Positions 38,067 to 48,613 of a stretch of 64,000 bases of DNA are shown in pieces. Under the pieces are notes generated by a model. That model saw only the letters and a program-made list of their open reading frames with translations, did no database searches and was not told where the DNA came from. The stretch comes from Magnetococcales bacterium (GTDB lineage: Bacteria; Pseudomonadota; Magnetococcia; Magnetococcales; UBA8363): NCBI GenBank assembly GCA_015232865.1, contig JADFYU010000002.1, forward strand, positions 82,181 to 146,180, given 5' to 3'. Position numbers and translations under genes: made by a program. Positions within the stretch are counted from its first letter, which is position 1. Every line of letters begins with the position of its first letter.

Positions 38067-39911
38067 ATGCCTGTTTCGCCGGAATATAGCATGTTTCCGG
38101 CTGAGTTTTATATTTTCCTGACGTTGGGCATTTTGGTCTTGGCCGTGCTCTTCTACGCTCAGGAGAGGTTTCCCATGGCCTTGGTTTCTCTGGGGCTGCT
38201 GGTCGGACTGATCATCATTTTCCAGATTTTTCCCTACAACGACCCGGAAACCGGGGTCAACCTGCTCTCTCCCCCGGTTCTTGTCGCCGGTTTTTCAAAT
38301 CCGGCTTTGATTATCGTTGTCGCTCTGTTGATCATTGGTGAAGGGGTGACCAATACCGGTTCGGTCAGTATGGTGGCTTCATGGATTCAGCACCTTTCGT
38401 TAGGTGATTGGCGGTTGGCTCTGACGGTCTCGTTGCTTTTTGTCGCCGTTGCCAGTGCTTTTTTGAACAACACGCCCATTGTGGTCATTTTCTTGCCGAT
38501 CATGGTCAGTCTGGCCGATGATTTGAACATCTCCAGCTCAAAATTTTTGATGCAGCTCTCTTTTGTCTCCATCTTGGGGGGGACCTGTACCCTGATGGGA
38601 ACATCCACCAACATTCTGGTCGCCGCCATTGCGGAACAATCCGGGGTTGATCAGTTTGGTATGTTCACCTTCTCCAAACTGGGCTTAATCGTTTTGTTGG
38701 CCGGGTTGCTCTATCTGGTGTTGATTGCTCCACGCCTGCTTCCGGCGAACGCGCCTGTCGGCTCTCAGCAGAACTATCGGCAGTTCCTGGTCCAGTTGGA
38801 GATTCTTCCGGGTACATTCCTGGATGGTCGTTTGTTGGATGACCCAGAGGTGGTCGCCCTGTTTGGAGATATGATCATCAATCGTATTCTACGCGGTGAT
38901 AAAGTCATCCAAAAGTTGGAGGAGGGGTCCACATTGATGGCCGGGGATCAGTTGTTGGTGGAAGGAAGCGCCCGGAATCTGAAAAAATTGGAGTGGGACT
39001 CCGGTTCAACCTTGATCCCGACTTCCATGGATGATCGGGAGGAGCAGGATAAAAAACAGCTGAGTCTGGCCGAGTTGGTGATCATGCCGGGTACTTCCTT
39101 GGTGGGGCGATCGTTGAGTCAGATGCGTTTTAGAAACCGTTATGGCATTGTCGTGATCGGTATTCAACAACACCGGCATATGCGAAAACGAAATATCTCA
39201 AAAATTAATTTGCGAGCGGGAGATGTGCTTTTGGTTCAAGGCACCTCAGCACAGCTGGACTCTCTTTCGGGGAGCCGGGAGATGATTTTGCTGTGGGGGG
39301 TCAAAGATACCGTCGAACATGCGGCCAAGGCAAAAACGTCGATCGTCATTCTGTTGGCGGTTGTTTTGCTGGCGGCCACCCGGCTGGTTGATATGATGGT
39401 CATCTCCTTGCTCGGAGCTTTCCTGATGCTGGTTACGCGTTGCCTGTCCCTTCGCCAAGGTTATGGGGCCATCTCCCCCCAGATTATCTTCATGGTGGCA
39501 GGCACCCTGGCTCTGGGAAAAGCCATGGTCGTAACCGGAGCGGTGGAATATCTGGCCCAAGGATTGATTCAACATTCAGCCGGAGTGGCCTTGGAGTGGA
39601 TTTTGGCCCTCTTTATCCTGTTTATCATGCTGTTGACCAACTTTATCTCCAATAATGCCTCGGCCATCCTCTTTACCCCGATAGCGGTTGGGGTTGCTCA
39701 ACAGCTCGGAGTCAGTCCCATGCCTTTTTTGGTCGGAGTGGTCTTTGGAGCCAACGCCGCTTTTGCTACTCCTATGGGTTACCAGACTAACTTGATGGTG
39801 ATGTCTGCCGGTTATTACAGCTTTCGGGATTTTATCCGTGTCGGCGTACCCCTGAATATTTTAGTCTGGGTCATCGTCAGCCTCCTGATTCCGAAATTCT
39901 GGCCATTTTAA
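38067..39911 (+). CDS. SLC13/DASS-type transporter with two RCK-C (TrkA-C) domains
   Basis: About 614 residues from ATG 38067. The layout is SLC13-like: helices from about residue 10 (FYIFLTLGILVLAVLF), an NNTPIV motif in the first hairpin (VASAFLNNTPIVVIFLP) and GTSTNILVAA. Two cytoplasmic RCK-C domains follow (about 230-315 and 330-410), then the second half with SNNASAILFTPIAVG and MGYQTNLMV. This arrangement is common among sulfate or dicarboxylate permeases such as SdcS-like and SAC1-like proteins. The substrate cannot be read from sequence; sulfate is plausible next to cysM. ATG 38091 is an alternative start. Confidence 0.88.
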   Translation: MPVSPEYSMFPAEFYIFLTLGILVLAVLFYAQERFPMALVSLGLLVGLIIIFQIFPYNDPETGVNLLSPPVLVAGFSNPALIIVVALLIIGEGVTNTGSVSMVASWIQHLSLGDWRLALTVSLLFVAVASAFLNNTPIVVIFLPIMVSLADDLNISSSKFLMQLSFVSILGGTCTLMGTSTNILVAAIAEQSGVDQFGMFTFSKLGLIVLLAGLLYLVLIAPRLLPANAPVGSQQNYRQFLVQLEILPGTFLDGRLLDDPEVVALFGDMIINRILRGDKVIQKLEEGSTLMAGDQLLVEGSARNLKKLEWDSGSTLIPTSMDDREEQDKKQLSLAELVIMPGTSLVGRSLSQMRFRNRYGIVVIGIQQHRHMRKRNISKINLRAGDVLLVQGTSAQLDSLSGSREMILLWGVKDTVEHAAKAKTSIVILLAVVLLAATRLVDMMVISLLGAFLMLVTRCLSLRQGYGAISPQIIFMVAGTLALGKAMVVTGAVEYLAQGLIQHSAGVALEWILALFILFIMLLTNFISNNASAILFTPIAVGVAQQLGVSPMPFLVGVVFGANAAFATPMGYQTNLMVMSAGYYSFRDFIRVGVPLNILVWVIVSLLIPKFWPF

Positions 39912-39941
39912 ATTTTGGCTTTTCTGATTTGAATTTGGGGG

Positions 39942-40538
39942 TCAGGCCGGGACTGTCTGGGCATCCAGCTCTTTGAGCGGGGCTAGAATGGCGTAAAGCT
40001 CTGAAATGGGGTTGTTGGGTTCGCTCTCAGGTTCAGACAGAAGGGGGTCGGCTGATTGGACTGGGTCCAGCCTGGTGTGATAGCCCAGGCTTTGGTTGAA
40101 GGCGATCAATTTTTGAAAGTCTGATCGCTCTTGGGTTTTGAAGATATCCTGCATCAGGATGTTGCTGTCGGAGTCCGGGTTGATCATCTGTAGAAAACCG
40201 TCTTCGGAGAGGCCGCTGAAAGCCGAGTAACGGTCGTTGATGAAGAGGAGTTCAAGGTAGGTATTGCGTTCGGTAGCGACCTGTTGTTGCCGCTCGTCGA
40301 AGCCGATCTCGCTGCCTGAATTGTTGTCCGTCTGGGGAAAATCCGTGTTGCCAAGGCCGCTCTTGGATTGTCTCAGGCCACCGGAACGGTCGGAATCCAG
40401 GCTATCGATTAGTTCGAAAGTAAGAGCGTCCGGGGTGCTGAGCAAAAGAGGATTGCTCATGGTGGAACTGAATTTTTGTGAGGGCTGACGAGTATTGATA
40501 TAGCTCTGGGCAAAGTTGCTATAGGTATTGATAATCAT
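39942..40538 (-). CDS. Unrecognised protein, 198 residues
   Basis: It starts MIINTYSNFAQSYINTRQP after a strong GAGGAGG-type ribosome-binding site, which is why I accept it as a gene. It is polar, rich in Ser, Asp, Asn and Gln, with no membrane segment, no cysteines and no motif I know. The middle section (NTYLELLFINDRYSAFSGLS) is likely helical. It is convergent with the transporter gene, 30 bp from its stop. Base usage resembles neighbouring genes. A function cannot be assigned. Confidence 0.65.
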   Translation of the reverse strand: MIINTYSNFAQSYINTRQPSQKFSSTMSNPLLLSTPDALTFELIDSLDSDRSGGLRQSKSGLGNTDFPQTDNNSGSEIGFDERQQQVATERNTYLELLFINDRYSAFSGLSEDGFLQMINPDSDSNILMQDIFKTQERSDFQKLIAFNQSLGYHTRLDPVQSADPLLSEPESEPNNPISELYAILAPLKELDAQTVPA

Positions 40539-40631
40539 CTGCTCATCCTCCTCTGGATCATTTTTAACGCATCTTTCAGTGTGGCTTGCGTTTATTATAT
40601 CATCTTAACGGAGGTTGGCAACAACTCACTT

Positions 40632-40684
40632 GGCCCGCTTCAACCCTCTATTCGTAGCAATGATCCAGGCCCGCTTCAGCCTGG
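40632..40684. repeat. Direct repeat and hairpin upstream of the MBL-hemerythrin gene
   Basis: GGCCCGCTTCAACC at 40632-40645 recurs with one change at 40668-40681. The second copy lies in a hairpin (CCAGGC / GCCTGG, 40665-40684). It lies about 90 bp before the fusion gene. It could be a regulatory structure or a repeat remnant. Confidence 0.45.
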
Positions 40685-40774
40685 CATCTTCTGTTTTGGA
40701 GTGGGGGAAAAGAGCATTGGCGTTGATTTCGTAACAAAAGGCTGTGTTCAACTCGATAGATCGGGGATAAAAAA

Positions 40775-43423
40775 ATGTCCAAAATAAATAAACTTCAGAT
40801 TATCGACGGTGTGGAGTGGGTTGAGATCGCTGAAGTTGGTTTGCGTCTTTTGTGTGGATGTCCGGGGGATGTGGTCAAACATGTCATGCGCCGAGGCTTG
40901 ATCGCAACGACGGAAAAAAATGGCGTCGCCTATGAGACCGGTCCCAATGCCATTTTGCTTTCAGACGTTATGTTGCAAGGCGGTGGATTTTCAAATCTTT
41001 CCGAGTTTCCGGTTTTGCAAATGTTCTATCGACAGGGGATGATCATACCGAATCACTCCAACAACACCGGACAAAAACCGATTTTGATCGGCAGCAGGCA
41101 GCAGGTAGAGGCTCAAATTCGCTACATCTACCGAGGAAACTACGGTTTGGTTTCCGAACGGGAAATTCGAGAAGCGGGTGTATCGGAGAGTTGGGCCAAA
41201 GATTTGATGCGGATGAAGCTTTTCTTTGCATTTGGACAGATCAGACCCACAGAAACGCTGTTGGCTGTCCGATATGTTGAGCAGGCCGGTGTTGAAATTT
41301 TTTCAGGGGTTTGGCTTGAACGTCTGGAGACCAACCGCTTTAAAATTTCATATGCCGGGGAGTCGGTCACCGTCGATCTGAATTTAAAAAAATCGGACAG
41401 TTACCCCTCTCCCTATCCGCTCAACTACTATTCGTTACCCCGAGACTATTTTTCCGTTATTCATTCAGGAATTGGCGATGGTTGGGATTTCGACCGTCCG
41501 AGCCTCTCATCGGTTATCGTCTATCAAGGCGGAATTTATTTGGTCGATGCCGGCCCCAATGTGGTGAATAATCTGGTGGCCCTTGGGATTGGAATCAATG
41601 AGATTGAAGGGATTTTTCATACCCACTCCCACGATGATCATTTTGCCGGCTTGGCGGATTTGATTCGGGGAGACCGGCGGATCAAATATTTCTCTACCGC
41701 TCTGGTCCGAGCGGCGGTCACTAAAAAATTGGCCGCTTTATTGGATTTTGACGAGGATTATTTTGGAGATTTTTTTGAAATCCGTGATTTGGAGTACGGA
41801 GTTTGGAACTCGGTCAACGGGTTGGAAGTCAAACCGATTCACTCGCCCCACCCAGTTGAAAACGCCATGTTCTTCTTCCGTACCCTGTGGGAAGGGGGCT
41901 ATCGGAGTTATGCCCACTTTGCGGATGTTACCTCCCAGTCGGTCATGAAAAAAATGGTCACGGAAGATGAAACAAAACCGGGAATGTCCAAGGACGATTA
42001 CAATAGAATCGTTCGAGACTATCTCACCCCCGCTGACCTGAAAAAGATCGATGTTGGCGGCGGAATGATTCATGGCGAAGCGGAGGATTTTAAAGGGGAC
42101 CGCTCCCTTAAAATCATTTTGGGTCATCTGAGCCGGCCTTTGAATCACCCGGAAAAAAAGGTCGGTTCCGGTGCCCCTTTCGGGGCGTACGACACCTTGA
42201 TTCCAGACAATCAAAACTATTTTTTACGCTGCGCCAGAGAGTTTTTAACCAGCAATTTTGCCAATGCCCAACCCCATCAGTATAACACTCTATTAAATAA
42301 TCCGATCGAAAGTTTTCACCCCGAGGAGATCATCCTTAAAGAGGGGGTGATTCCCCGCTCTATTTTTTTGGTCTTGAGTGGAAATGTCGAAGCGTTGATT
42401 GCCAACAGTGATTCCAACATTACCCTGTACGCCGGCTCCATTCTGGGTGAAATGTCCGGCATCGACGGTCGTCCATCCGGTGTCACCTACCGAGCCATGA
42501 GCTATGTCAATGTGCTGCGGATTCCGTGCAACCTGTTTATTGGGTTTATTAAGAAAAACAATCTTTATGGGCGGTTGGAACGGGTACAAAAGCAGCGGGA
42601 GTTTCTGAAAAGTTCCTGGTTGTTCGGTGAGGGGATCTCTTATCTGACCCAAAACCAGATTGCCCGGTCCATGGTGCTGCGTACATTACCGGTTGGAGAA
42701 GAGGTTCGGCAGGATGAAGATAATCCGTCAATTTATTTTGTGCTTTCCGGTTGTGTTGAGCGTTTTATCGGAAAAAAGGTTTTGGAAACGATCGGTCCCC
42801 AGAATATTTTTGGCGAATCCCAGTTGCTTTTCGGTGCCTCCGATCTATTTCGGTTACGGGTTTCTTCCCCATTATCCGCCTACAAAATCCCCCACGAAGC
42901 CATTCGGAATGTTCCCATTATCCGCTGGAAATTGCTGGAATCCTACAACAAAAGAAGTCGAGAGTGGTTGGAATCGGTTGCAGGCAAGGACTATCCATTT
43001 CAATGGGATGATGAGTATTCCATTGAAATGGAAGGGATGGATGATCAACACAAAAAAATGTTTGAGATGGCCCATAAGGTTCTGCAAGCCTTCTCTTTGG
43101 GGGATCAAACGGTCGGGGAGCGGGCCTTGAGCCTGTTGGTTGATTTTACACAGCAACATTTTGAGGATGAAGAGGCTTTGTTGGATGAATATGGATATCC
43201 CGAAGCCAAGCAGCATAAAAAAAGCCACAAGCGATTATTGGGGAAGGTCAGACAGATTCAAAAAGAGATGGCAGGCCAGGGGAAGAGAGGTCATCTCAAT
43301 CTGGAAACAGTGATGAAGGAGTGGGTTTTAATTCACATTCTGACGGACGATCGTAAATTTGGCCGCTTTATTCGCCGCCATGCTGAGCCCCTTACCAGCG
43401 AATCAGTGCCGAACCCCAGGTGA
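40775..43423 (+). CDS. Multidomain protein: metallo-beta-lactamase fold, two cNMP-binding-like domains, bacteriohemerythrin
   Basis: 882 residues, no membrane segment. The first 210 residues are not recognised. A metallo-beta-lactamase fold (about 225-480) has HTHSHDDH at 282-289 and later [10 protein letters not shown] and ILGHLSRP stretches. Two cyclic-nucleotide-binding-like domains follow (about 505-600, with [20 protein letters not shown]; and about 640-735, with [10 protein letters not shown] and [11 protein letters not shown]). A bacteriohemerythrin (about 745-870) closes the protein with [29 protein letters not shown] and HILTDDRKF. All expected diiron ligands are there. It may sense O2 or NO and a ligand, coupled to a hydrolase-like domain. 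Its last 32 bases overlap the end of convergent fabH. Confidence 0.88.
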   Translation: MSKINKLQIIDGVEWVEIAEVGLRLLCGCPGDVVKHVMRRGLIATTEKNGVAYETGPNAILLSDVMLQGGGFSNLSEFPVLQMFYRQGMIIPNHSNNTGQKPILIGSRQQVEAQIRYIYRGNYGLVSEREIREAGVSESWAKDLMRMKLFFAFGQIRPTETLLAVRYVEQAGVEIFSGVWLERLETNRFKISYAGESVTVDLNLKKSDSYPSPYPLNYYSLPRDYFSVIHSGIGDGWDFDRPSLSSVIVYQGGIYLVDAGPNVVNNLVALGIGINEIEGIFHTHSHDDHFAGLADLIRGDRRIKYFSTALVRAAVTKKLAALLDFDEDYFGDFFEIRDLEYGVWNSVNGLEVKPIHSPHPVENAMFFFRTLWEGGYRSYAHFADVTSQSVMKKMVTEDETKPGMSKDDYNRIVRDYLTPADLKKIDVGGGMIHGEAEDFKGDRSLKIILGHLSRPLNHPEKKVGSGAPFGAYDTLIPDNQNYFLRCAREFLTSNFANAQPHQYNTLLNNPIESFHPEEIILKEGVIPRSIFLVLSGNVEALIANSDSNITLYAGSILGEMSGIDGRPSGVTYRAMSYVNVLRIPCNLFIGFIKKNNLYGRLERVQKQREFLKSSWLFGEGISYLTQNQIARSMVLRTLPVGEEVRQDEDNPSIYFVLSGCVERFIGKKVLETIGPQNIFGESQLLFGASDLFRLRVSSPLSAYKIPHEAIRNVPIIRWKLLESYNKRSREWLESVAGKDYPFQWDDEYSIEMEGMDDQHKKMFEMAHKVLQAFSLGDQTVGERALSLLVDFTQQHFEDEEALLDEYGYPEAKQHKKSHKRLLGKVRQIQKEMAGQGKRGHLNLETVMKEWVLIHILTDDRKFGRFIRRHAEPLTSESVPNPR

Positions 43424-44399
43424 AACCCGCTCCAAACGCTTCCAGAAGAATCAGATGACCGGGTTTGATGCGACCGTCCCGGACCGCTTCATCCAGGGCG
43501 AGTGGAACACTGGCTGCCGAAGTGTTGCCATGCCGTTCGACGGTGAGCACCACGTTGTCCAGGCTCATGTTGAGACGCTTTGCCGTGCTGGTAATGATGC
43601 GGATGTTGGCCTGATGGGGAACAAGCCAGTCGATGGAGCCTTTTTCGAGTTGGTTGGCCTCCAGGGTCTCATCGACAATTTGTCCCAGGGCCTTGACCGC
43701 CTGTTTGTAGACCTCGTTGCCCCGCATCTGAACCACACCCAACCCGCTGCCCTGAGGGCTTTCCGGTTCTGGGGCTCCGACCGAAATACCACCGGAGGTT
43801 TTGAGAAGGTCACAGTGGGCACCATCGGCATGAATGTGAGTCGAAATGACACCCGTTGGATGTTCCCCCTCCCGGACGGACGATTCCAGGACGACCGCGC
43901 CTGCTCCATCACCAAACAAAATGCAGGTGCCGCGATCACTCCAATCGATGATGCGCGAATTGGTCTCAGCGCCGACAACCAAAACACGCTTGGCCATTCC
44001 GGAACGGATATAGGCATCGGCTGTTGAGAGCGCAAACATAAAACCGGCACAGACAGCCTGGAGATCGAAGGCGGGGATTCTGGTGTGGGAGATCCCCAAT
44101 TTTTGCTGAAGAATGGTAGCGGTGGAGGGGTAAAGAAGGTCGCCAGTGGTCGTGGCCAGCAAAATAAGATCCAGATCTTCAGCCGATATTCCGGCGGCTT
44201 CCAGAGCCTTCCGCGATGCCTTCAAAGCCAGGTCCGAGGTGAGTTCGCCTTCAGCGGCTATGCGTCGTTCCCGAATACCGGTGCGGCTGAAAATCCACTC
44301 ATCGGTGGTTTCAACCATGGTTGCAATCTCGGCGTTGGTCAGCCGTTTTTCGGGTAGAAAAGACCCGGTGCCGATAACTTTTGCGATAAGTGAGTGCAT
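43392..44399 (-). CDS. fabH: 3-oxoacyl-[ACP] synthase III (FabH)
   Basis: 335 residues. It has the KAS III triad: cysteine in [12 protein letters not shown], histidine in PHQANIRI and asparagine in [10 protein letters not shown]. The N-terminal [14 protein letters not shown] and the [14 protein letters not shown] stretch are typical. It starts fatty-acid synthesis by condensing acetyl-CoA with malonyl-ACP. The start overlaps the plsX stop (TAATG), so translation is coupled in the conserved rpmF-plsX-fabH order. Confidence 0.97.
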   Translation of the reverse strand: MHSLIAKVIGTGSFLPEKRLTNAEIATMVETTDEWIFSRTGIRERRIAAEGELTSDLALKASRKALEAAGISAEDLDLILLATTTGDLLYPSTATILQQKLGISHTRIPAFDLQAVCAGFMFALSTADAYIRSGMAKRVLVVGAETNSRIIDWSDRGTCILFGDGAGAVVLESSVREGEHPTGVISTHIHADGAHCDLLKTSGGISVGAPEPESPQGSGLGVVQMRGNEVYKQAVKALGQIVDETLEANQLEKGSIDWLVPHQANIRIITSTAKRLNMSLDNVVLTVERHGNTSAASVPLALDEAVRDGRIKPGHLILLEAFGAGFTWGSALIRW

Positions 44400-45394
44400 T
44401 AGGTGAGATTTCTCTGGATTTTATCGTTGACTTGCCCGGTAACCAGATCTTGGGCCAACTGGATGGCGTTGGCAAAGGCAAAACCGTCGGCACCGCCATG
44501 ACTCTTGACGACGACGCCGTTCAAGCCCAACAGCATGGCGCCGTTGTAGGCTCTTGGATCGAAACGGTTGCGAAAACTCTTGAGAGCTGGACGAGCGATG
44601 AAATACCGCAGTTTGGAAATCCAGGATTCGGAGAAAGACTCTTTCAGGAAATGAATTAACATTTTGGCAACCCCTTCCATGGTTTTCAGGCTGACATTGC
44701 CGACAAAACCATCGCAGACAACCACATCCACCCTGCCCTGAAATATATCGGTCGCTTCGACATTACCGATAAATCCGGCAATCTCTTCCGCTTTCAGTCT
44801 CTCTCCAGCCTCTTTGACCACTTCGTTGCCCTTGACATCCTCTTCGCCAATGTTGAGCAGGCCGATACGTGGATTTTTGATTCCCTCAACGGCAGTGGCA
44901 TAGATTCGACCCATCAGGGCGAACTGACAGAGATTGTCGGCATTGCAATCGACATTGGCCCCCAGATCCAACATCAGGGTTTGTCCGGTGATGGAGGGTA
45001 CGTTGGAAGCCATGGCGGGACGGGAAATGCCGGGCAAGGTCTTCAATACGAAACGGGCTGTCGCCATCAGTGCGCCGGAGTTGCCAGATGAAACAAACGC
45101 ATCCACCTGACCCTCCTTGACCAGATTACAACCCACTCGCATGGAGGAATCCTTTTTTTTTCTTAACGCAACCGCTGGTTTTTCCCCCATGCCGACCACT
45201 TCAGAGGCTGGATGAATACGGAATTGAGTGCCATTATACCCCAGTCGATCCAATTCCCGCTGAATTTCATCGACCTGTCCAACCAGGACGAATTCAGTGT
45301 CTGGATTGAGCTTGCTTGCTTGAATGGCACCCTCAACCATCGCAGCCGGGGCGTTGTCCCCGCCCATTGCGTCTAGTGCGATACGAATAGTCAC
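44399..45394 (-). CDS. plsX: Phosphate acyltransferase PlsX
   Basis: 331 residues. It begins [14 protein letters not shown], the family signature, with [13 protein letters not shown] and [20 protein letters not shown] later. It makes acyl-phosphate from acyl-ACP for phospholipid synthesis. It follows rpmF in the same orientation with about 200 bp between, and overlaps fabH. Confidence 0.97.
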   Translation of the reverse strand: MTIRIALDAMGGDNAPAAMVEGAIQASKLNPDTEFVLVGQVDEIQRELDRLGYNGTQFRIHPASEVVGMGEKPAVALRKKKDSSMRVGCNLVKEGQVDAFVSSGNSGALMATARFVLKTLPGISRPAMASNVPSITGQTLMLDLGANVDCNADNLCQFALMGRIYATAVEGIKNPRIGLLNIGEEDVKGNEVVKEAGERLKAEEIAGFIGNVEATDIFQGRVDVVVCDGFVGNVSLKTMEGVAKMLIHFLKESFSESWISKLRYFIARPALKSFRNRFDPRAYNGAMLLGLNGVVVKSHGGADGFAFANAIQLAQDLVTGQVNDKIQRNLT

Positions 45395-45573
45395 AAAACA
45401 ATGGACCCTTCTACTCTGCTGGTAAATATGGATTTGGCCGTTTTTTGCTCATCAGCACACCTTTTCGGTTTGCCAGGCAAATCAAAAAAAATCTCATCAC
45501 CATAAGGTTTCTTCAATTTTTTCTGATTCATTGGATAAACCAAAAAAGTGTACACATTGATGTGTGCACGACA

Positions 45574-45586
45574 GCCGAATCCAAGG
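45574..45586 (+). repeat. Copy of the dispersed GAATCCA repeat between rpmF and plsX
   Basis: GCCGAATCCAAGG, preceded by GTGTGCACGACA, matches the family core. It lies just downstream of the rpmF stop on the opposite strand to that gene. Confidence 0.45.
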
Positions 45587-45593
45587 TAAAAGA

Positions 45594-45773
45594 TTACTCT
45601 TCTACCTCAACAACCTCACGACCATCATACCAGCCACACTTCGGGCAGACGCGATGGGGCATGACCGATTCCTGGCAGTTGGAGCATGTCGACAGGGAGT
45701 TGGTTTTGAGTGCGTTATGAGCACGACGGGCGCCACGGCGAGCAGAGGAAATTTTCTTTTTTGGTACGGCCAT
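45594..45773 (-). CDS. rpmF: Ribosomal protein bL32
   Basis: 59 residues. It begins MAVPKKKISSARRGARRAHN, the standard L32 N-terminus, and has a zinc ribbon made of CSNC and CPKC. AGGAG lies about eight bases before the ATG (read on the minus strand). It lies between yceD and plsX, as in most proteobacteria. Confidence 0.96.
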   Translation of the reverse strand: MAVPKKKISSARRGARRAHNALKTNSLSTCSNCQESVMPHRVCPKCGWYDGREVVEVEE

Positions 45774-45866
45774 CAGACTTCTCCTAGAAAAAACATGAAA
45801 TTGTTCGGTATTGGGCTATTGAAAAGGGGAGCATGCGTCAGGCAGACTAACCCGTCATCAAGTCAC

Positions 45867-46457
45867 TCAGTTTAATTTTATCTGCTCTAAAACCGTGAAA
45901 GGGTTCACTTTCTCTCCGGAAGGGCAGGTACAAGGCTCTTGATTTTTGTCCGCTCCACAATTTTGACAAAGACCAAGACATGCCTCGTTGCAAAGAGGGA
46001 ACATGGGTAGAGCCAGAATAAACTCCTCCTCTGCAAATCGTAAAACAGAGAATTCGCCACTTTCAAGGTAGACGATATCCTCTTCCATCTCTGTTTGTCC
46101 CAACGACAGAGCCGGATCCTCTCCAATTGAGATGAAACGGTTCACGGCAATGTCGAGGGGGCGAACATAGTCAGCAAGACAACGGGAGCAGGGGAGAATG
46201 ACGGAGATCGTCAACGCTCCCTTGACCTGCCATAAATTGTCCTGCTTGCCGATGCTCAACTTTACAGCGCCAGCCCCATCAACCGTCGCTTCATTGGATA
46301 ATTCAAGCAAACTCTCAGCCGGAAGGCGGCCTTGAATAAGCCAGGCATCACGCCCTCCGGAGTTCAACTCAATCAATAGAGTGCTGATGTCTCTTTGAAG
46401 TTCTGTTGCGAGGGGAATATTTCCATCCTTCCCTGTGCTTCTTGAATTTTGGCTCAT
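45867..46457 (-). CDS. yceD: YceD family protein (DUF177)
   Basis: 196 residues from ATG 46457. It has the DUF177 features: PCSRCLADYVRPLD in the middle, and EFILALPMFPLCNEACLGLCQNCGADKN with paired cysteines. The frame continues 33 codons upstream, but that part overlaps the DUF2065 gene and lacks similarity. YceD-family proteins are tied to 23S rRNA accumulation and ribosome assembly, consistent with the next gene, rpmF. Its start overlaps the stop of the DUF2065 gene (ATGA). Confidence 0.93.
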   Translation of the reverse strand: MSQNSRSTGKDGNIPLATELQRDISTLLIELNSGGRDAWLIQGRLPAESLLELSNEATVDGAGAVKLSIGKQDNLWQVKGALTISVILPCSRCLADYVRPLDIAVNRFISIGEDPALSLGQTEMEEDIVYLESGEFSVLRFAEEEFILALPMFPLCNEACLGLCQNCGADKNQEPCTCPSGEKVNPFTVLEQIKLN

Positions 46458-46639
46458 GAGCGCACCATATACACCATCAGCAGACCCAGTATCATCAGTG
46501 TCAGGCCGGTTTTGCGCAAGGCCGTATCCGGCAGTTTGACGATCTGCACGACCCACAGCCGCATTTTGGTCGGCGCAAGAAAATATGGTACGCCCTCCAA
46601 GATCAAAACCAGGCCCAACGCCGTCAAAAAATCATTCAT
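46454..46639 (-). CDS. DUF2065 (YjeT-like) small membrane protein
   Basis: 61 residues with two hydrophobic helices (residues about 4-22 and 43-59) and the family segment EGVPYFLAPTKMRLW. DUF2065 genes follow hflC in many proteobacteria, as here. Its role is not established. It is 31 bp after hflC and overlaps yceD. Confidence 0.9.
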   Translation of the reverse strand: MNDFLTALGLVLILEGVPYFLAPTKMRLWVVQIVKLPDTALRKTGLTLMILGLLMVYMVRS

Positions 46640-46670
46640 TTTGCATTCATTTTGACTGGACGACCAATCA

Positions 46671-47537
46671 TTAATTTGCGTCTGGGCCTTTCAGATATTT
46701 GAAAAATCCAGATGGTTCTAACACGACTGTCGTATCTTCTGCAAAAACTTTTCCGTAGGCTTCCATCGTTCTTTTGAATTTATAAAATTTTTCGTCCTGG
46801 GTAATCGCTTCTGCATAGATCCGGGTTGATTCGGCATCGCCATTACCCCGAAGCTCTTGAGCCTTTCTGTAGGCTTCTGCCAAAACAACTTCCCGTTCCC
46901 GATCAGCCTCCGCACGGATTTTGACGGCCTCTTCCTGACCTTGCGCCCGATACTGCATGGCCTGCCGTTCACGCTCGGTCTGCATCCGTTTGAAAACAGC
47001 CTTGGAGTTTTCAGGCGGCAGATCGGTCCGTTTGATGCGAACGTCAACAATTTCGATGCCATAATTGGCGGCCTGCAAGCTGGCTTTGCTGCGTATTCTA
47101 TCCCGAAGTTCGTCCCGAGTTCCGGCAACGATCTCCATCATGGTGGACTGGCCCAACACTTCACGAATATTGGAGTAGATGATGTCATTCAATCGTGCGC
47201 TGCCACCGGCTTCGTTGCGAACGGTTTGGTAGAATGTCAGCGGGTCAGTGATCCGCCAGCGGGCATAGTTGTCCACTTTGAGGTTTTTCTTGTCCGAAGA
47301 GAGAATCTCTTGCGGATCTTGATCAAAGACCAATAACCGTTTGTCAAATTTGTGTACCTCCTGGATGAGGGGTACTTTGAAGTACAGTCCGGCCTTGGTA
47401 TTAGGTTCCCCAACCGATTTACCCAGTTGGATGACGATGGCCTGTTCAATTTCGTGGACGGTATAGACGGATTGGGAAAGGACGATCAGGGCAGCAACAA
47501 TGATACCCAGCATCCCAGAGCTTAATTTCGTTTTCAT
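46671..47537 (-). CDS. hflC: HflC, FtsH protease modulator
   Basis: 288 residues. One N-terminal membrane helix (about 7-25) is followed by an SPFH/prohibitin domain (HEIEQAIVIQLGKSV, YARWRITDPLTFYQTVRNE, GIEIVDVRIKRTDLP). A helical tail contains the AEAYRKAQELRGNGDAEST stretch. With HflK it forms a large cage around FtsH in the inner membrane. Its start overlaps the hflK stop by four bases. Confidence 0.97.
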   Translation of the reverse strand: MKTKLSSGMLGIIVAALIVLSQSVYTVHEIEQAIVIQLGKSVGEPNTKAGLYFKVPLIQEVHKFDKRLLVFDQDPQEILSSDKKNLKVDNYARWRITDPLTFYQTVRNEAGGSARLNDIIYSNIREVLGQSTMMEIVAGTRDELRDRIRSKASLQAANYGIEIVDVRIKRTDLPPENSKAVFKRMQTERERQAMQYRAQGQEEAVKIRAEADREREVVLAEAYRKAQELRGNGDAESTRIYAEAITQDEKFYKFKRTMEAYGKVFAEDTTVVLEPSGFFKYLKGPDAN

Positions 47538-48613
47538 TGTCCAACACCTCCTAATCCCGCTTTCGGCATGCCTTTTCCGCCCAGCGGCAGATAGGGCAGA
47601 ACACCATTGGTCGAACCGGGGCTGACCACGACTTTATTTATTTTGGGCAGAATCTCTTCCATGGTTTCCAGATACAGACGGGTTTCTGTTGCGTCTTTGG
47701 CTTTTTCATACTCTTTCAAAACAGCCAGAAAGCGGTGCACATCACCCTCGGCTCGTGAGACCTTGGCGGTTTTGTAGGCTTCCGCTTCTTGAATTTGACG
47801 AGCCGCTTCACCGTGGGCTTTGGGCAGAATGTCGTTGGCATAGCCTTGAGCTTCGTTGATGGCTCTAACCCGGTCTTCCCGCGCACTTGCCACGTCCTTG
47901 AAGGCGTGAACCACCTCGGCCGGAGGTGAAACCTGTTGGAGCTGCACGGCAATGATCTGGATGCCGCTATTATAACTATCCAGAATCGCTTGAATGCTCT
48001 GTTTGGTGACGTCTTGAATTTTATCCTTGCCCGTGGTTAGAGCGGTATCGATGGTGTTGCGACCGATTACCTGACGAATGGCCGATTCCCCCGCATTCCG
48101 AACCACTTGATGGGGATCTCTTTGTGGGTTGCGGACATTGAACAAAAAGTCGGCGGCACCGTCCGGTTTGATTTGATATTGGATGGAGATATCGATATCG
48201 ATGATATTTTCGTCTCCGGTCAGCATCAGGGACTCGACCGGGACGTCAACGGTATTTCTTCCACGGGTACGAAACCCCACCTCAATGCGTTGTACCTGGG
48301 TAACCTTGGGTTTGTAGACCATTTCAATCGGAAACGGAATGTGAAAATGCGGTCCGGGTTGGGTGGTCTCGACATGGCGACCAAACCGGACGACCACACC
48401 ATTCTCATCAGGACCGACCACATAAACTCCGGTCGCCATCCAGAGGATGAAGGCGATCCCAAAAAGGATGGGAAAAAATTTTTTTCCAGGCATGTTTTTG
48501 CCAAAACGTTCTCGTGCAATCCGAATGACCTCATCCATATCCGGTGGCTCGGGGGGGGTCGGACCCTGTCCCCACGGTCCTTGATTTTTGCCGCCGTTAT
48601 CGTTCCACGCCAT
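47534..48613 (-). CDS. hflK: HflK, FtsH protease modulator
   Basis: 359 residues. It has the glycine/proline-rich cytoplasmic N-terminus (WNDNGGKNQGPWGQGP), a membrane helix near 45-65 and the SPFH domain with GVVVRFGRHVETTQPGPHFH. A helical region with REDRVRAINEAQGYANDILP follows. It pairs with HflC. It is the first gene of a minus-strand operon running to fabH, with about 390 bp to trmJ upstream. Confidence 0.97.
   Translation of the reverse strand: MAWNDNGGKNQGPWGQGPTPPEPPDMDEVIRIARERFGKNMPGKKFFPILFGIAFILWMATGVYVVGPDENGVVVRFGRHVETTQPGPHFHIPFPIEMVYKPKVTQVQRIEVGFRTRGRNTVDVPVESLMLTGDENIIDIDISIQYQIKPDGAADFLFNVRNPQRDPHQVVRNAGESAIRQVIGRNTIDTALTTGKDKIQDVTKQSIQAILDSYNSGIQIIAVQLQQVSPPAEVVHAFKDVASAREDRVRAINEAQGYANDILPKAHGEAARQIQEAEAYKTAKVSRAEGDVHRFLAVLKEYEKAKDATETRLYLETMEEILPKINKVVVSPGSTNGVLPYLPLGGKGMPKAGLGGVGQ

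Noticed and set aside
40581..40787. A 68-codon frame upstream of the MBL-hemerythrin gene with two GPLQP peptides
   Set aside because: The repeated peptide only reflects the DNA repeat GGCCCGCTTCARCC; the frame overlaps the ribosome-binding region of the next gene.
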